Assembly: GCF_013911755.1 (NCBI RefSeq)
Contig: NZ_JACESP010000003.1
Location: 62,001 to 126,000 of the forward strand
Length of the DNA stretch: 64,000 bases
From: Sphingosinicella sp.
GTDB taxonomy: Bacteria > Pseudomonadota > Alphaproteobacteria > Sphingomonadales > Sphingomonadaceae
Direction of reading: 5' to 3'
In this document: one piece after another, positions 34,633 through 45,105 of the stretch
Layout of the letters: the number at the start of each line of letters is the position of its first letter
Position numbering within the stretch: position 1 is the stretch's first letter
Position numbers and translations under genes: made by a program
The notes under the pieces: generated by a model
The model's database searches: none
Seen by the model: the letters and a program-made list of their open reading frames with translations, nothing else
What the model was told of the DNA's origin: nothing

Positions 34633-35227
34633 GGATTTGCCCCGCCGTATAGAGCGGCCAGATGAAGAGCGCGGCTTGCTCCGGGGCCATGCGGCCGCCG
34701 AGGCGCGCGAAGATGAAGGCGTCGGAGACGAGGAACAGGATCGCGCCGATCCCGGTGCGATAGCGGGAAAAACGGCTCGTCCAAGCTGCGGCGGCCATCG
34801 CGCTCAGCAGGACGCTGTAGAACGCGATCCCCGCGTCCGCGGCCGGCCCCGCGATCAGATAGAGGAGCGGCGCGCAGAGCAGCAGCGCGACCGCTGCCCC
34901 GCGCTGGCTCATGGGCATCGGCCCGGCGCGCCGGTTGCGCAGGTAGAGCCAGATCGCGACGACGTGGCCGACAGCAAAAGCGACCGCGCCGACCATCAGG
35001 TCGAATTCGAGCAGCATGTCACCGAGCGCGCCGAAGGTCATGACGCCCGCAAGCAGCCACCCGTCGGTGCGGCGCGCGGCCATCGCGGCGGCAATGGCGA
35101 GGATCGTGACACACGCGCCTTTCAGCGCGACATGGAGAGCGAAGGGCAGCCCCGCGTTCATCGCGAGGAAGTAGGCAATCGCAGCGATTGCGGCGAGGCT
35201 TGCGGCAAGCGCGATGCGTTGAGCCAT
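34586..35227 (-). CDS. YhhN family membrane protein (lysoplasmalogenase-like)
   Basis: 213 residues with seven to eight hydrophobic segments across the whole length. The conserved GALGDMLLEF near residue 65 and the VSDAFIFAR near residue 167 are the two Asp-containing motifs of the YhhN/TMEM86 family; some members hydrolyse lysoplasmalogen. Bacterial substrates are unclear. ATG 35227 faces the TPR gene across a 217-base divergent region. The 3' end runs 47 bases into the DUF952 gene on the other strand, an unusually long antisense overlap for this window. Confidence 0.8.
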   Translation of the reverse strand: MAQRIALAASLAAIAAIAYFLAMNAGLPFALHVALKGACVTILAIAAAMAARRTDGWLLAGVMTFGALGDMLLEFDLMVGAVAFAVGHVVAIWLYLRNRRAGPMPMSQRGAAVALLLCAPLLYLIAGPAADAGIAFYSVLLSAMAAAAWTSRFSRYRTGIGAILFLVSDAFIFARLGGRMAPEQAALFIWPLYTAGQILIFVGVRQRLGTGGR

Positions 35228-35289
35228 GGCAGGATCACCCCCGAGGATCGAGTCGTGCTATGGATTTAGCAGATTCTCGAACGCTTACA

Positions 35290-35310
35290 CGCTTGAACGA
35301 GGTTCAAGCG
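35290..35310. promoter_or_regulatory. perfect inverted repeat in the yhhN / TPR divergent region
   Basis: Arms CGCTTGAAC and GTTCAAGCG, identical by reverse complement, with a 3-bp GAG spacer. Its symmetry, length and place between two divergent genes fit an operator for a dimeric repressor such as a TetR or LacI type. No regulator gene lies next to it. Confidence 0.5.
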
Positions 35311-35444
35311 CGGTTCACCATCGCTGTGCCATCCATGCATCGCATCAAGGCTTGACGCAGGCCGTCACGGGCGCGACATGCTGCGGCGGCATATTCGGCT
35401 TTTCCCGGCGATTTACGGGAACTTGCACTGGGGAGACTGGACGA

Positions 35445-36728
35445 ATGAAGATGGTTTCACGCACGGCGCTCGGCTTCGCGCTTGCACTCGGCATTGCGAG
35501 CGGCGCCATGGTTGCGCCCGCGATCGCCAAGGAGAAGGACAAGAAGGAAGCTGCGCCCGAGCAGCGCAAGTTCAAGTTCTCCAAGAAGGCGCAGAAGGCG
35601 CTCGGCGAGGCGCAGACCGCGCAGCAGGCCGGCGACAACGACACCGCGCTCGTCAAGATCCGCGAAGCGGAAGCGCTCGCGGAAACGCCTGACGACAAGT
35701 ACATGGCGAACGCGCTCAAGATCAACGTTGCGCTCGGCAAGCAGGACAACACGCTGCTTGCCGAAGGTCTGCAGGGTTCGATCGACAGCGGCAGCACCAC
35801 GCCGGAGGAAAAGCTGAAGTTCCAGCGCAGCCTCGCCGCGCTCGCGGTGCAGAAGAACGACGTGCCAGGCGCCATCAAGGTCTATGAGGCGATGGCAGCT
35901 GAACATCCGAATGATGGCGACATCATTGTCGGCCTCGGCGAAATGTACAACCGCGCCGGCCGCACGCCGGAAGCTGTTGCCACGATCGACAAGGCGATCA
36001 AGGCGAAGCAGGCGGCGGGCCAGCAGGTCGAGGAAAGCTGGTACAAGCGCGCGCTCGCGCTCGCTTACGACGGCAAGCTCGCGAACCAGGTGCTTCCGGC
36101 GTCGCTCGCGCTCGTGCAGGCTTATCCGACGACCACGAACTGGCGCGATGTGCTGGTGATCTTCCGCGAAACGTCGGGTCTCGACGATCAGGGCAACCTC
36201 GATGTCATGCGCCTGATGCACGACACCAACGCGCTGACCGGCGAACGCGACTACTTCGAGTACGCCGAAACCGCCGACAAGCGTGGTCTCGCGGGTGAAG
36301 CCAAGAGCGTGATCGACGCGGGTATGACGAAGGGTGCGCTCTCCACGAGCAAGGCCTACGTAAAGGAGCTCGTGACCATCGTCACGCCGAAGGTGAAGAG
36401 CGACCGTGCCTCGCTGCCGGGCCTCGAAAAGGAATCGCGCGCCGACAAGACCGGCCGGCTGGCGAAGGCCACGGGTGACGGCTACCTCGGCTATGGCGAG
36501 AACGCCAAGGCAGTGGAGATGTACAAGCTTGCGCTGCAGAAGGGCGGCGTCGACGCTCCCGAAGTCAACACCCGCATCGGCATCGCGCTCGCCCGCAGCG
36601 GCGACAAGGCCGGCGCTGAAGCCGCCTTCAATAGCGTCCAGGGCGGCAAGCGTGCCGACATAGCGAAGTTCTGGCTCGCGCACCTCAGCAGCAAGGGTGC
36701 CACGCAGACGGCAGCTACCGTGAACTGA
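35445..36728 (+). CDS. periplasmic TPR-repeat protein
   Basis: 427 residues from ATG 35445 with GGGGAG upstream. A signal peptide ends near VAPAIAK (residue ~28), followed by a Lys/Glu-rich stretch and tetratricopeptide-like helical repeats (for example around AIKVYEAMAAEHPNDGDII and GENAKAVEMYKLALQKGG). TPR proteins scaffold complexes; the partner is unknown. A strong terminator follows, so it is likely transcribed alone. The long leader holds a perfect inverted repeat that may control it. Confidence 0.75.
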   Translation: MKMVSRTALGFALALGIASGAMVAPAIAKEKDKKEAAPEQRKFKFSKKAQKALGEAQTAQQAGDNDTALVKIREAEALAETPDDKYMANALKINVALGKQDNTLLAEGLQGSIDSGSTTPEEKLKFQRSLAALAVQKNDVPGAIKVYEAMAAEHPNDGDIIVGLGEMYNRAGRTPEAVATIDKAIKAKQAAGQQVEESWYKRALALAYDGKLANQVLPASLALVQAYPTTTNWRDVLVIFRETSGLDDQGNLDVMRLMHDTNALTGERDYFEYAETADKRGLAGEAKSVIDAGMTKGALSTSKAYVKELVTIVTPKVKSDRASLPGLEKESRADKTGRLAKATGDGYLGYGENAKAVEMYKLALQKGGVDAPEVNTRIGIALARSGDKAGAEAAFNSVQGGKRADIAKFWLAHLSSKGATQTAATVN

Positions 36729-36747
36729 TCCGCCTGCGGAGAGCTTG

Positions 36748-36778
36748 AAAAGGGCGGTGCCTCGGCGCCGCCCTTTTT
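36748..36778 (+). terminator. intrinsic terminator after the TPR gene
   Basis: A 9-bp GC-rich stem (GGGCGGTGC / GCGCCGCCC, one G-T pair) with a CTCG loop, flanked by AAAA upstream and TTTTT downstream, 20 bases after the stop codon. Confidence 0.88.
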
Positions 36779-36805
36779 GTTTGTGGCGGCGGTCAGCGCT
36801 ATATA
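36777..36805 (+). promoter_or_regulatory. probable promoter of modABC
   Basis: TTGTTT (36777-36782), 17-bp spacer, TATATA (36800-36805). The -35 box is weak and overlaps the terminator T-run; the -10 box is good. The predicted start is about 36812. Confidence 0.45.
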
Positions 36806-36822
36806 AGCTGGAATACAGCAAA
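36795..36822. promoter_or_regulatory. Mo-box-like ModE binding site upstream of modA
   Basis: The left arm (36795-36805) matches the known Mo-box arm ATCGCTATATA at 10 of 11 positions, the spacer is the standard 6 bp, and the right arm (36812-36822) matches the mirrored arm at about 8 of 11. It covers the -10 box and predicted start, as in ModE-repressed mod operons. No modE gene lies in the window. Confidence 0.6.
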
Positions 36823-36823
36823 A

Positions 36824-37591
36824 ATGATCTACGCCCCCCGCACCGTCTTCCTTGTCTTGCTCGCCCTGCTCGGCGCCGACCCGGCGCGCGCGCAAAGCGC
36901 CGCGCCCGTCGTCCTCGCGGCGGCCTCGCTTCAGGAGGCGCTCAGCGAGGCGGCGGATGCCTGGGCGCGGCAGCGCCATCCGCGCCCCGTGCTCTCGTTC
37001 GCCGGATCCTCGGCGCTCGCGCGGCAGATCGAGGCGGGCGCCCCTGCCGATCTCTTCATCTCGGCCGATGAGGCATGGATGGACCGCCTTGAGCAGCGCA
37101 GCCTTCTGGCGCCCGGCAGCCGCCGTGTCATCGCAGGCAACCGGCTGGTGCTGATCGCGCCTTCGGATTCGCCCGTGAAACTCCGGATCGCGAAGGGCTT
37201 CCCGCTTGCCCGCGCGCTCGGTTCCGGGCGGCTCGCGATGGCCGATCCAGCCGCCGTGCCCGCCGGGCGCTACGCTCGCGCCGCGCTCGAAGCGCTCGGC
37301 GTCTGGGCGGCGGTCGAGCCGCGCGTGGTGCGATCCGAGAACGTGCGCGCCACGCTCGCGCTCGTCGAGCGCGGGGAGGCGCCGCTCGGCATCGTCTACG
37401 CCACGGACGCCGCCGCCTCGCGCAAGGTCCGCGTGGTCGGCGTGTTTCCGGCATCGAGTCATCCGCCGATCCGCTACCCAGCCGCGCGGCTGAGGACGGC
37501 GAAGGCGAAGGATGCTCCGGCTTTCCTCGCGTTCCTTGGCTCGCGTCAGGCCCGGGTCATTTTCGCTCGGCACGGTTTTTCAGCGCCCTGA
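36824..37591 (+). CDS. modA: molybdate ABC transporter substrate-binding protein ModA
   Basis: 255 residues with a signal peptide ending near ARAQS (residue ~24). The mature start VVLAAASLQEALSEAA, the FAGSSALARQIEAGAPADLFISAD segment and the later ADPAAVPAGRYA match ModA, which binds molybdate or tungstate in the periplasm. It heads the modABC operon; its TGA overlaps the modB ATG by one base. A Mo-box-like site sits immediately upstream. Molybdate taken up here would feed molybdenum cofactor synthesis for enzymes such as the hydroxylase at 14342-17900. Confidence 0.92.
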   Translation: MIYAPRTVFLVLLALLGADPARAQSAAPVVLAAASLQEALSEAADAWARQRHPRPVLSFAGSSALARQIEAGAPADLFISADEAWMDRLEQRSLLAPGSRRVIAGNRLVLIAPSDSPVKLRIAKGFPLARALGSGRLAMADPAAVPAGRYARAALEALGVWAAVEPRVVRSENVRATLALVERGEAPLGIVYATDAAASRKVRVVGVFPASSHPPIRYPAARLRTAKAKDAPAFLAFLGSRQARVIFARHGFSAP

Positions 37592-38280
37592 TGCTTTCGC
37601 CCGCCGAGCTTGAGATCCTGCTGCTGACGCTCAAGGTCGGCATCACGGCCGTGCTGGTCACGCTGCCCGTAGCCTTTACGTTCGCGTGGCTGCTCGCCCG
37701 CGCGAGCTTCCCGGGCAAGGTGCTGCTTGATGGCCTCGTGCACCTGCCGCTCGTGCTGCCTCCCGTCGTCACCGGCTGGCTTCTGCTCCTCGCGTTCGGG
37801 CGCAACGGCCCGGTCGGCGCTTGGCTGGAAGGCTGGTTCGGGATGACGGTGATGTTCCGCTGGACGGGCGCGGCCATCGCCGCTGCGGTGATGGCGCTGC
37901 CGCTGATGGTGCGGGCACTGAGGCTCTCCATCGAAAACGTCGATCGCGGCCTCGAAAGCGCCGCGCGCACGCTCGGCGCGAGTCCGTCGCGCGTATTCTT
38001 ATCGGTCACGCTGCCGCTGTCCCTCCCGGGCGTCCTTGTCGCCTCGGTGCTCGGCTTTGCGCGCTCGATCGGGGAGTTCGGCGCCACGATCACCTTCGTG
38101 TCGAACGTGCCGGGCCAGACGCAAACCCTGCCGCTCGCGATCTACAGCGCGCTCCAGCTTCCGGGCGGGGAGGGGCAGGTGCTGCGCCTTGCCGCGATCG
38201 CCATCGTGTTGTCGCTCGCGGCGCTCGTCATCTCCGAAATCCTGGCGCGCCGTGCCGCACGGGGGCGCCATGTCCTTTGA
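37591..38280 (+). CDS. modB: molybdate ABC transporter permease ModB
   Basis: 229 residues with about five or six membrane spans. The EAA-type cytoplasmic loop that contacts the ATPase reads ESAARTLGASPSRVF...LPLSLPG near residue 130. This is the channel subunit of the molybdate importer. ATG 37591 shares one base with the modA stop, and the modC start lies 11 bases inside its 3' end, so all three are coupled. Confidence 0.92.
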   Translation: MLSPAELEILLLTLKVGITAVLVTLPVAFTFAWLLARASFPGKVLLDGLVHLPLVLPPVVTGWLLLLAFGRNGPVGAWLEGWFGMTVMFRWTGAAIAAAVMALPLMVRALRLSIENVDRGLESAARTLGASPSRVFLSVTLPLSLPGVLVASVLGFARSIGEFGATITFVSNVPGQTQTLPLAIYSALQLPGGEGQVLRLAAIAIVLSLAALVISEILARRAARGRHVL

Positions 38281-38887
38281 TGTCGATGTCACACGCCGCG
38301 TTGGCGAGACGCAGGTATCCGCCTGCTTTTCGGGAAGCGGCCTCGTCGTGCTCTTCGGCCCGTCGGGCGCGGGCAAGACGTCGGTGCTCAACATGGTGGC
38401 CGGCCTGCTCGCGCCCGAGCGGGGCCATGTCCGCATCGGCGCAGAGACGCTCTTCGACGCCGCGGCCATCAATGTCCCGCCGGAGCGCCGCCGGCTGGGC
38501 TATGTGTTTCAGGAGTCCCGGCTTTTCCCGCACCTGCGGGTTCGCGAGAACCTGCTCTACGGCCACCGCCTCGCCCGGCCCGAGCACCGCTGGATGGACT
38601 ACGACGATACGGTTCGGTTGCTCGATATCGCGCATCTGCTGGATAGGTGGCCAAAGGGGCTTTCGGGCGGCGAAGCGCGCCGCGTCGCCATCGGCCGCGC
38701 CCTGCTGTCGGGACCGCGCGCGTTGCTGCTGGATGAACCGCTGTCGTTCCTCGATCGCGCCCGCCGTGAGGAGGTGCTCCACGTCGTCGAACGCATCCGC
38801 GACACGCTGAAGCTGCCCATCCTTTACGTCACGCACGATGAGCGAGAGGTGGAGCGGCTGGCGACGCAAATCATAGAGATCGGCTGA
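38270..38887 (+). CDS. modC: molybdate ABC transporter ATPase ModC, short form
   Basis: 205 residues, against about 350 for E. coli ModC. The nucleotide-binding domain is complete: Walker A GPSGAGKT near residue 30, signature LSGGEARRVAIGRAL, Walker B ALLLDEPLSFLD and the switch histidine in YVTHDE. The C-terminal TOBE/MOP domain that binds molybdate in larger ModC is missing, and the stop comes right after the ATPase core. ATG 38270 overlaps modB by 11 bases; the frame is open further upstream but inside modB. The protein should drive import but lack regulatory molybdate binding. Confidence 0.85.
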   Translation: MSFDVDVTRRVGETQVSACFSGSGLVVLFGPSGAGKTSVLNMVAGLLAPERGHVRIGAETLFDAAAINVPPERRRLGYVFQESRLFPHLRVRENLLYGHRLARPEHRWMDYDDTVRLLDIAHLLDRWPKGLSGGEARRVAIGRALLSGPRALLLDEPLSFLDRARREEVLHVVERIRDTLKLPILYVTHDEREVERLATQIIEIG

Positions 38888-38951
38888 CGCCGTTAAGAAG
38901 TTCTTTCCAATATGAAAGTATTGTGCGGCTGATTTTCAGGGGGAATTGGTC

Positions 38952-39374
38952 GTGGCATTCAGACTGTCGCTCGATCCGGGCGAAAAATTCGCCATCAACG
39001 GCGCCGTCATTGTCAATGGTGATCGGCACGCGGTGCTGACGGTGGATAATCAGGCCGGGGTGCTTCGCGACAGCGATGTCATCCGCGAGGATGAAGCCCG
39101 CACGCCGGCGACCCGCCTGTATTTCGTCTGTATGCTCTCCTATCTCGATGCCGACGCGGCGGACAGCCACTATCCGCGTTTCAGCGAGCACATGGATGCA
39201 TTCATGGACGTGGTCGAAAACCCGCGCGTGCGCCTCATCTGCGCGCAGGTCAGCCTCGCGATGATGAACCGCGAATACTACCGCGCGCTCACGGGATGCC
39301 GCGAACTCATCGCGTATGAAACGCTGATCCTCGGTGACATCGACGCCGAGCGGCGGCTGCAAAGCCGGGCGTAA
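38952..39374 (+). CDS. flbT: flagellar biosynthesis repressor FlbT
   Basis: 140 residues from GTG 38952, with GGGGG eight bases upstream. The start M-A-F-R-L-S-L-D-P-G-E-K, the NGDRHAVLTV segment and the ATRLYFVCMLSYLD region align well by eye with FlbT of Caulobacter, which binds flagellin mRNA 5' leaders and represses translation until the hook is built. No other flagellar gene lies in the window, so it is isolated here. It is 64 bases after modC and could be read from the same transcript. Confidence 0.82.
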   Translation: MAFRLSLDPGEKFAINGAVIVNGDRHAVLTVDNQAGVLRDSDVIREDEARTPATRLYFVCMLSYLDADAADSHYPRFSEHMDAFMDVVENPRVRLICAQVSLAMMNREYYRALTGCRELIAYETLILGDIDAERRLQSRA

Positions 39375-39467
39375 CACGCCGGCGTCCGTCGACGCCCATC
39401 ATGCGGTCATGGAAAGCGTGCCGGCGAAGGCTTGGCAGGCAGGGGCGCGGCCTCTAGCGTCGCCGCC

Positions 39468-41012
39468 ATGTCCATATCCCGATTTCCCTTTCCGATGCCG
39501 GCCCTTCTGTTGCTCGCAGCGTGCGCGACCGGCGCACGCGATGTGCCCGCCGTTACGCCCGAGGGCATAGCCGCGCACGTCACGGAACTCGCGTCAGACG
39601 CCTATGAAGGCCGCGCGCCGGGAACGGCGGGTGAGGTGAAGACGCTCGCCTACATCGAAACGGCGTTTCGTGGCGCCGGGCTGCAGCCGGTTTCGAAGAG
39701 AAGCTATCGTTCCCCCGTGCCCTTGCTGAAATCCGAGGCGACTGCCGGCAGCATCGCGGTCGGCTCCGTGATCGTGGAAAACGGCGAAACGGCGGTGGTC
39801 CGCGCGCCGGTGACGCAGGCGAGCGCCGCTGCGAAGGGTGATATCGTGTTCGCCGGTTATGGCATCGTGCTTCCCGAACTGGGACGCGACGACTTCGGGG
39901 GGCTCGACTTCAAGGGCAAGATCGCGCTGGTTTTTGCGGGCCTCCCCGATGGGACCGTCGAACCGTCGGAAGCCATGCGCCTGCAATCTGCGCGCGCCGC
40001 AAAGCTGGAGAACGCTGTGCGTTCCGGCGCGGCCGGAGCCATTCTCGTTTATGATGCACCGCCCGAGGACGAAACCTGGCGGCGCGCGCGCATCGTTGCG
40101 GGCCGGGCAGAGATGCAGATCGATGCTCCGACCGTGGCGCAGAATCCCCTTTATGCCGTCGTTGGCCGTGAAGCCGGAAGCGCTTTGGCGCGGGGCCTTG
40201 GAACGGACCTCGCGGCGCTGAAAGCCGAAGCAGCAGCGATGAACTTCAAGCCGAGAACGCTCGGCTCCGGCGCGCTTTCCGCCGAAAATCGGGTCACGCG
40301 CTTTACCTCATACAATCTGGCCGGCGTGCTTCGCGGCCGCAAGCACCCGAATGAATACATCGTCTATCTCGCCCACTGGGATCACCTCGGCCACTGCGGA
40401 ACCGGCGCTGACACGATCTGCAACGGCGCGGTCGATAATGCGAGCGGCGTCGGCGGCCTCATCGAACTTGCGGAAGCCTTCGCCAAGGGCAGGCGCCCCG
40501 AGCGCTCCGTTCTGTTCCTCGCCACGACCGCCGAGGAAAGCGGGCTGCTCGGCGGCAAGCACTTCGCCGCGTCAGGCCCCATAGACGCAGCGCATATGGT
40601 CGCCGCGTTCGGCCTCGATACCATCGCCGCGAACGGCCCTTCCGAGGATGTCATCGTGCTGGGGCAAGGGCTCACCAGCCTCGACGCGCGGCTGGCCGAT
40701 ACCGCGAAAGTGCAGGGCCGCCGGATCATGGCGATGCCCGATGTCCAGAGTTTCTATGCGCGCTCGGACCATTTCGCCTTCGCCGAAGTGGGCGTGCCTG
40801 CGGTTATCGCGACGGGCGTTTTCGCGGGCAAGGCGTTCGGCGACTACATGGGCAACCACTATCACCAGCCCACGGACGCGGTGACGCTGCCCATCGATTA
40901 TCGCGGCGCGGCGGCCGACATGAACCTCCTGCTCGGCGTCGGCCAGGGACTTGCGAACAGCCGCGAATGGCCCACATGGACGAAATCGTCGCCATATCAG
41001 CGGCGACCGTAG
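39468..41012 (+). CDS. M28-family zinc metallopeptidase, lipoprotein
   Basis: 514 residues from ATG 39468. A lipobox LAAC (Cys19) marks it as a lipoprotein. A protease-associated domain lies near residues 110-260. The M28 zinc site is visible as AHWDHLG (His, Asp), VDNASGVGG (Asp), TTAEESGLLG (Glu-Glu), FGLDT (Asp) and NHYHQPTD (His). M28 enzymes are aminopeptidases or glutamate carboxypeptidase-like. It probably acts on peptides in the periplasm or at the outer membrane. The in-frame ATG 39432 upstream would break the lipoprotein signal. Confidence 0.87.
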   Translation: MSISRFPFPMPALLLLAACATGARDVPAVTPEGIAAHVTELASDAYEGRAPGTAGEVKTLAYIETAFRGAGLQPVSKRSYRSPVPLLKSEATAGSIAVGSVIVENGETAVVRAPVTQASAAAKGDIVFAGYGIVLPELGRDDFGGLDFKGKIALVFAGLPDGTVEPSEAMRLQSARAAKLENAVRSGAAGAILVYDAPPEDETWRRARIVAGRAEMQIDAPTVAQNPLYAVVGREAGSALARGLGTDLAALKAEAAAMNFKPRTLGSGALSAENRVTRFTSYNLAGVLRGRKHPNEYIVYLAHWDHLGHCGTGADTICNGAVDNASGVGGLIELAEAFAKGRRPERSVLFLATTAEESGLLGGKHFAASGPIDAAHMVAAFGLDTIAANGPSEDVIVLGQGLTSLDARLADTAKVQGRRIMAMPDVQSFYARSDHFAFAEVGVPAVIATGVFAGKAFGDYMGNHYHQPTDAVTLPIDYRGAAADMNLLLGVGQGLANSREWPTWTKSSPYQRRP

Positions 41013-41037
41013 CAATTCCCGGGAACCGGTGGCATAA

Positions 41038-42546
<1,509 letters not shown>

Positions 42547-42555
42547 GGCACGCCA

Positions 42556-43722
42556 GTGACGCCCGCCGCGCGCGTCGAAGCGGCGATCGTGCTGCTCGAT
42601 GAGATCATCGACGCCGCTGCGGGCGGCGGCGCTGCGGCGGACACGCTCATCCAGCGCTATTTCAAGACACGGCGCTACGCGGGCTCGAAGGACCGCCGCG
42701 CCGTCCGCGATCTCGTCTATCGCGTCATCCGCGCGCTCGGTGAACGCCCGGAAAGCGGCCGCGCCGCGATGGTCGGTTATGCGCGCGCCGAAGACCCAGA
42801 GCTGCTTTCGCATTTCGGCACCGACCCGCACGGTCCCGCGGCTCTCGCTCAGGATGATCCCACCGCCGCGCCGGGTTTGGCGCCCGAATGGCTCACCGCG
42901 AAGTTCGCCGCGGAATATGCCGATGCCGAAAGTCTGCTTGCGGTGCTCGCCGAGCGCGCGCCGCTCGACCTGCGCGTCAACCGTCTGAAAACAACACGCG
43001 ACGCCGTGTTGCCGCTCATTCCGGGCGCCGTGCCGACTACGCGTGCGCAAGACGGCCTTCGCCTCGTGGATGCGCTCAATGTCGAAGATCTGCCCGCCTA
43101 CAACGACGGCCGCGTCGAGGTGCAGGACGAAGGCAGCCAGCTCATCGCCGCCGCCTGCCGCGCGCAGCCGGGCATGACAGTCGTCGATCTCTGCGCGGGC
43201 GCAGGCGGCAAGACGCTCGCGCTGGCGGCGGACATGGAAAACCGTGGGCGCCTTATCGCCTGCGACACCGATCGTTCACGGCTTTCGCGCCTTGCCCCCC
43301 GCGCGGCGCGCGCAGGCGCCGCGAACATCGAAACGCGACTTCTCGATCCGGGCCGCGAAGCCGAAGCGCTCGGCGATCTCCTGGGCGCCGCCGACGTGGT
43401 GCTGATCGATGCGCCATGCAGCGGCACGGGCACGTGGCGGCGCAATCCGGAGGCGCGCTGGCGTCTCACCCCGCAGCGGCTCGCGCGGCTCACGGCGCTG
43501 CAGGCCCATCTCGCCGATCTTGGCGCGCGCCTGCTGAAGCCGGGGGGCAGGCTGGTCTATGCCGTGTGCTCGCTGCTTCCCGAGGAGGGGCGGCTCCAGG
43601 CAGAGGCCCTGAGCACGGGGCATCCTGACCTGGCCCTGGATGTCGGCGGCGCGCAAATTCTGCGCCCGGATCGCGACGAAACCGATGGTTTCTTCATCGC
43701 AGGTTATGAAAAGTCGTGCTAA
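42556..43722 (+). CDS. RsmB-type RNA cytosine-C5 methyltransferase
   Basis: 388 residues from GTG 42556. The SAM-binding DLCAGAGGKTLALA motif is followed by the catalytic PCSGTGTWRRNPEARW (Cys288) and VCSLLPEEG (Cys338), the two cysteines of the m5C methyltransferase family. The N-terminal part is a helical region like that of RsmB, which methylates C967 of 16S rRNA. Exact RNA target is not proven. It follows guaB closely. Confidence 0.87.
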   Translation: MTPAARVEAAIVLLDEIIDAAAGGGAAADTLIQRYFKTRRYAGSKDRRAVRDLVYRVIRALGERPESGRAAMVGYARAEDPELLSHFGTDPHGPAALAQDDPTAAPGLAPEWLTAKFAAEYADAESLLAVLAERAPLDLRVNRLKTTRDAVLPLIPGAVPTTRAQDGLRLVDALNVEDLPAYNDGRVEVQDEGSQLIAAACRAQPGMTVVDLCAGAGGKTLALAADMENRGRLIACDTDRSRLSRLAPRAARAGAANIETRLLDPGREAEALGDLLGAADVVLIDAPCSGTGTWRRNPEARWRLTPQRLARLTALQAHLADLGARLLKPGGRLVYAVCSLLPEEGRLQAEALSTGHPDLALDVGGAQILRPDRDETDGFFIAGYEKSC

Positions 43723-43760
43723 AGCGAGCCTCTGGGGGAGTGACGTTGAGGGAAGTGTTC

Positions 43761-44261
43761 ATGCAGTCCAGGATCATGCTCGCCGGAATCGCTGTCGCCA
43801 TCGCCACGGCGTCGAGCGTTGCCTATTGCAAGACGGCGGAGCCGAGTATCGCGCCGCTTTCGATGCAGCTGACACGCAGCGGTGAAACGCTCCTCAATGG
43901 GCACAAGGCGCAGGCCGCGATCGATCAGTTCGAAACCGCGCTCGCCGTCGATCCCCGCAACACGCGCGCCTACATCGGTATCGCGCGCTCTTACGAGATG
44001 CTCGGACTTCCCGGCCGCGCCGTGAAATTCTACCGCGAAGCGCTCGCCATCGATCCCAACGACCTCACCGCGCTCTCGGAGCAGGGCGAGGCCTATATGG
44101 CGCGCGGTGCGGTTGCGCTCGCGAAGGACAATCTGGCGCGCATCCGAAAGCTCTGCCAAAGCGAATGCCAGAATGCGGTGACACTCGCGGCGGCCATCGA
44201 AAAGGGGCCTCCGGCGACGGTAACGGCCGCCGCCGAGAAGCCTGCGCCGAAGATCAATTAA
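43761..44261 (+). CDS. small secreted TPR protein
   Basis: 166 residues from ATG 43761, which has GAGGGAAG upstream. A signal peptide (about 1-23) is followed by two or three TPR units, for example [31 protein letters not shown] broken into short helices, and a Lys/Ala-rich end. It probably works as a periplasmic adaptor. Its last eight bases overlap the 3' end of the convergent rsmA. Confidence 0.7.
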   Translation: MQSRIMLAGIAVAIATASSVAYCKTAEPSIAPLSMQLTRSGETLLNGHKAQAAIDQFETALAVDPRNTRAYIGIARSYEMLGLPGRAVKFYREALAIDPNDLTALSEQGEAYMARGAVALAKDNLARIRKLCQSECQNAVTLAAAIEKGPPATVTAAAEKPAPKIN

Positions 44262-45105
44262 GCGTAGCCCAGCAGCGCGCCAGCGCGACGAATTCACCGA
44301 CAGTCAGGGTTTCCGCGCGCCGCGCGCCGTCGATGCCGCTTGCGGCAAGCGCATCGAGCCCGCCCGGTAGCGCCTTGAGGCTTGCGCGCAGCATCTTGCG
44401 ACGCTGACCGAACGCCGCCGCCGTCACGCGCTCCACGGCCTTCACCGGCACGCCCTCCGGCGCCTCGGACGGCACGATGTGCACCACTGCCGAATCCACT
44501 TTCGGCGGCGGGATGAACGCGCGCGGCGGCAGCGACAGCGCGATGCGCGGCCGCGAACGCCACTGCGCGAGGACCGAAAGGCGCCCGTAGGCGTCCGTAT
44601 CCGGCGCCGCGACGATGCGCTCGGCGACCTCCTTCTGGAACATCAGGCTGAGGCTCAGCCACCACGGCGGCCACGGATCGGCGGTAAGCCAGCGGATGAG
44701 AAGTGCGGTGCCGACGTTGTAGGGTAGGTTCGCGACGATATGCGCCGGGCCGCCGAGCACGTCCGGCTCGTCGATCCGCATGGCGTCGTTTTCGATAACG
44801 GTGAGACGCCCCGCTGCGGCCTCGCCGAGTTCGTCAAGCGCGGGAAGGCAGCGGCGGTCCATCTCCACGGCCGTCACCTCGGCGCCCGCGCGGAGCAGCG
44901 CTCGTGTCAGACCGCCGGGTCCGGGCCCAACCTCGTAAACGCGCGCGCCCGAAAGCGGCCCCGGAACCCGCGCGATCTTGTCGAGGAGGTTGGAATCGAA
45001 CAGAAAATTTTGTCCGAACGCCTTTTTCGCCGAGAGGCCGTGCCGCGCGATGACCTCGCGCAGCGGCGGCAGCGCGGCAAGGCCGGGCGGCAGCGTGTCA
45101 GTCAA
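44254..45105 (-). CDS. rsmA: 16S rRNA dimethyladenosine transferase RsmA (KsgA)
   Basis: 283 residues. The first helix G-Q-N-F-L, the SAM motif VGPGPGGLT and the catalytic NLPYNVGT are typical of KsgA, which dimethylates A1518 and A1519 in 16S rRNA during late 30S assembly. No ATG or GTG exists in frame before the conserved region; TTG 45105 is the only reasonable start, giving an 8-base overlap with pdxA. It is the last gene of the lptD-surA-pdxA-rsmA operon, an order conserved in many proteobacteria. Confidence 0.93.
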   Translation of the reverse strand: MTDTLPPGLAALPPLREVIARHGLSAKKAFGQNFLFDSNLLDKIARVPGPLSGARVYEVGPGPGGLTRALLRAGAEVTAVEMDRRCLPALDELGEAAAGRLTVIENDAMRIDEPDVLGGPAHIVANLPYNVGTALLIRWLTADPWPPWWLSLSLMFQKEVAERIVAAPDTDAYGRLSVLAQWRSRPRIALSLPPRAFIPPPKVDSAVVHIVPSEAPEGVPVKAVERVTAAAFGQRRKMLRASLKALPGGLDALAASGIDGARRAETLTVGEFVALARCWATLN

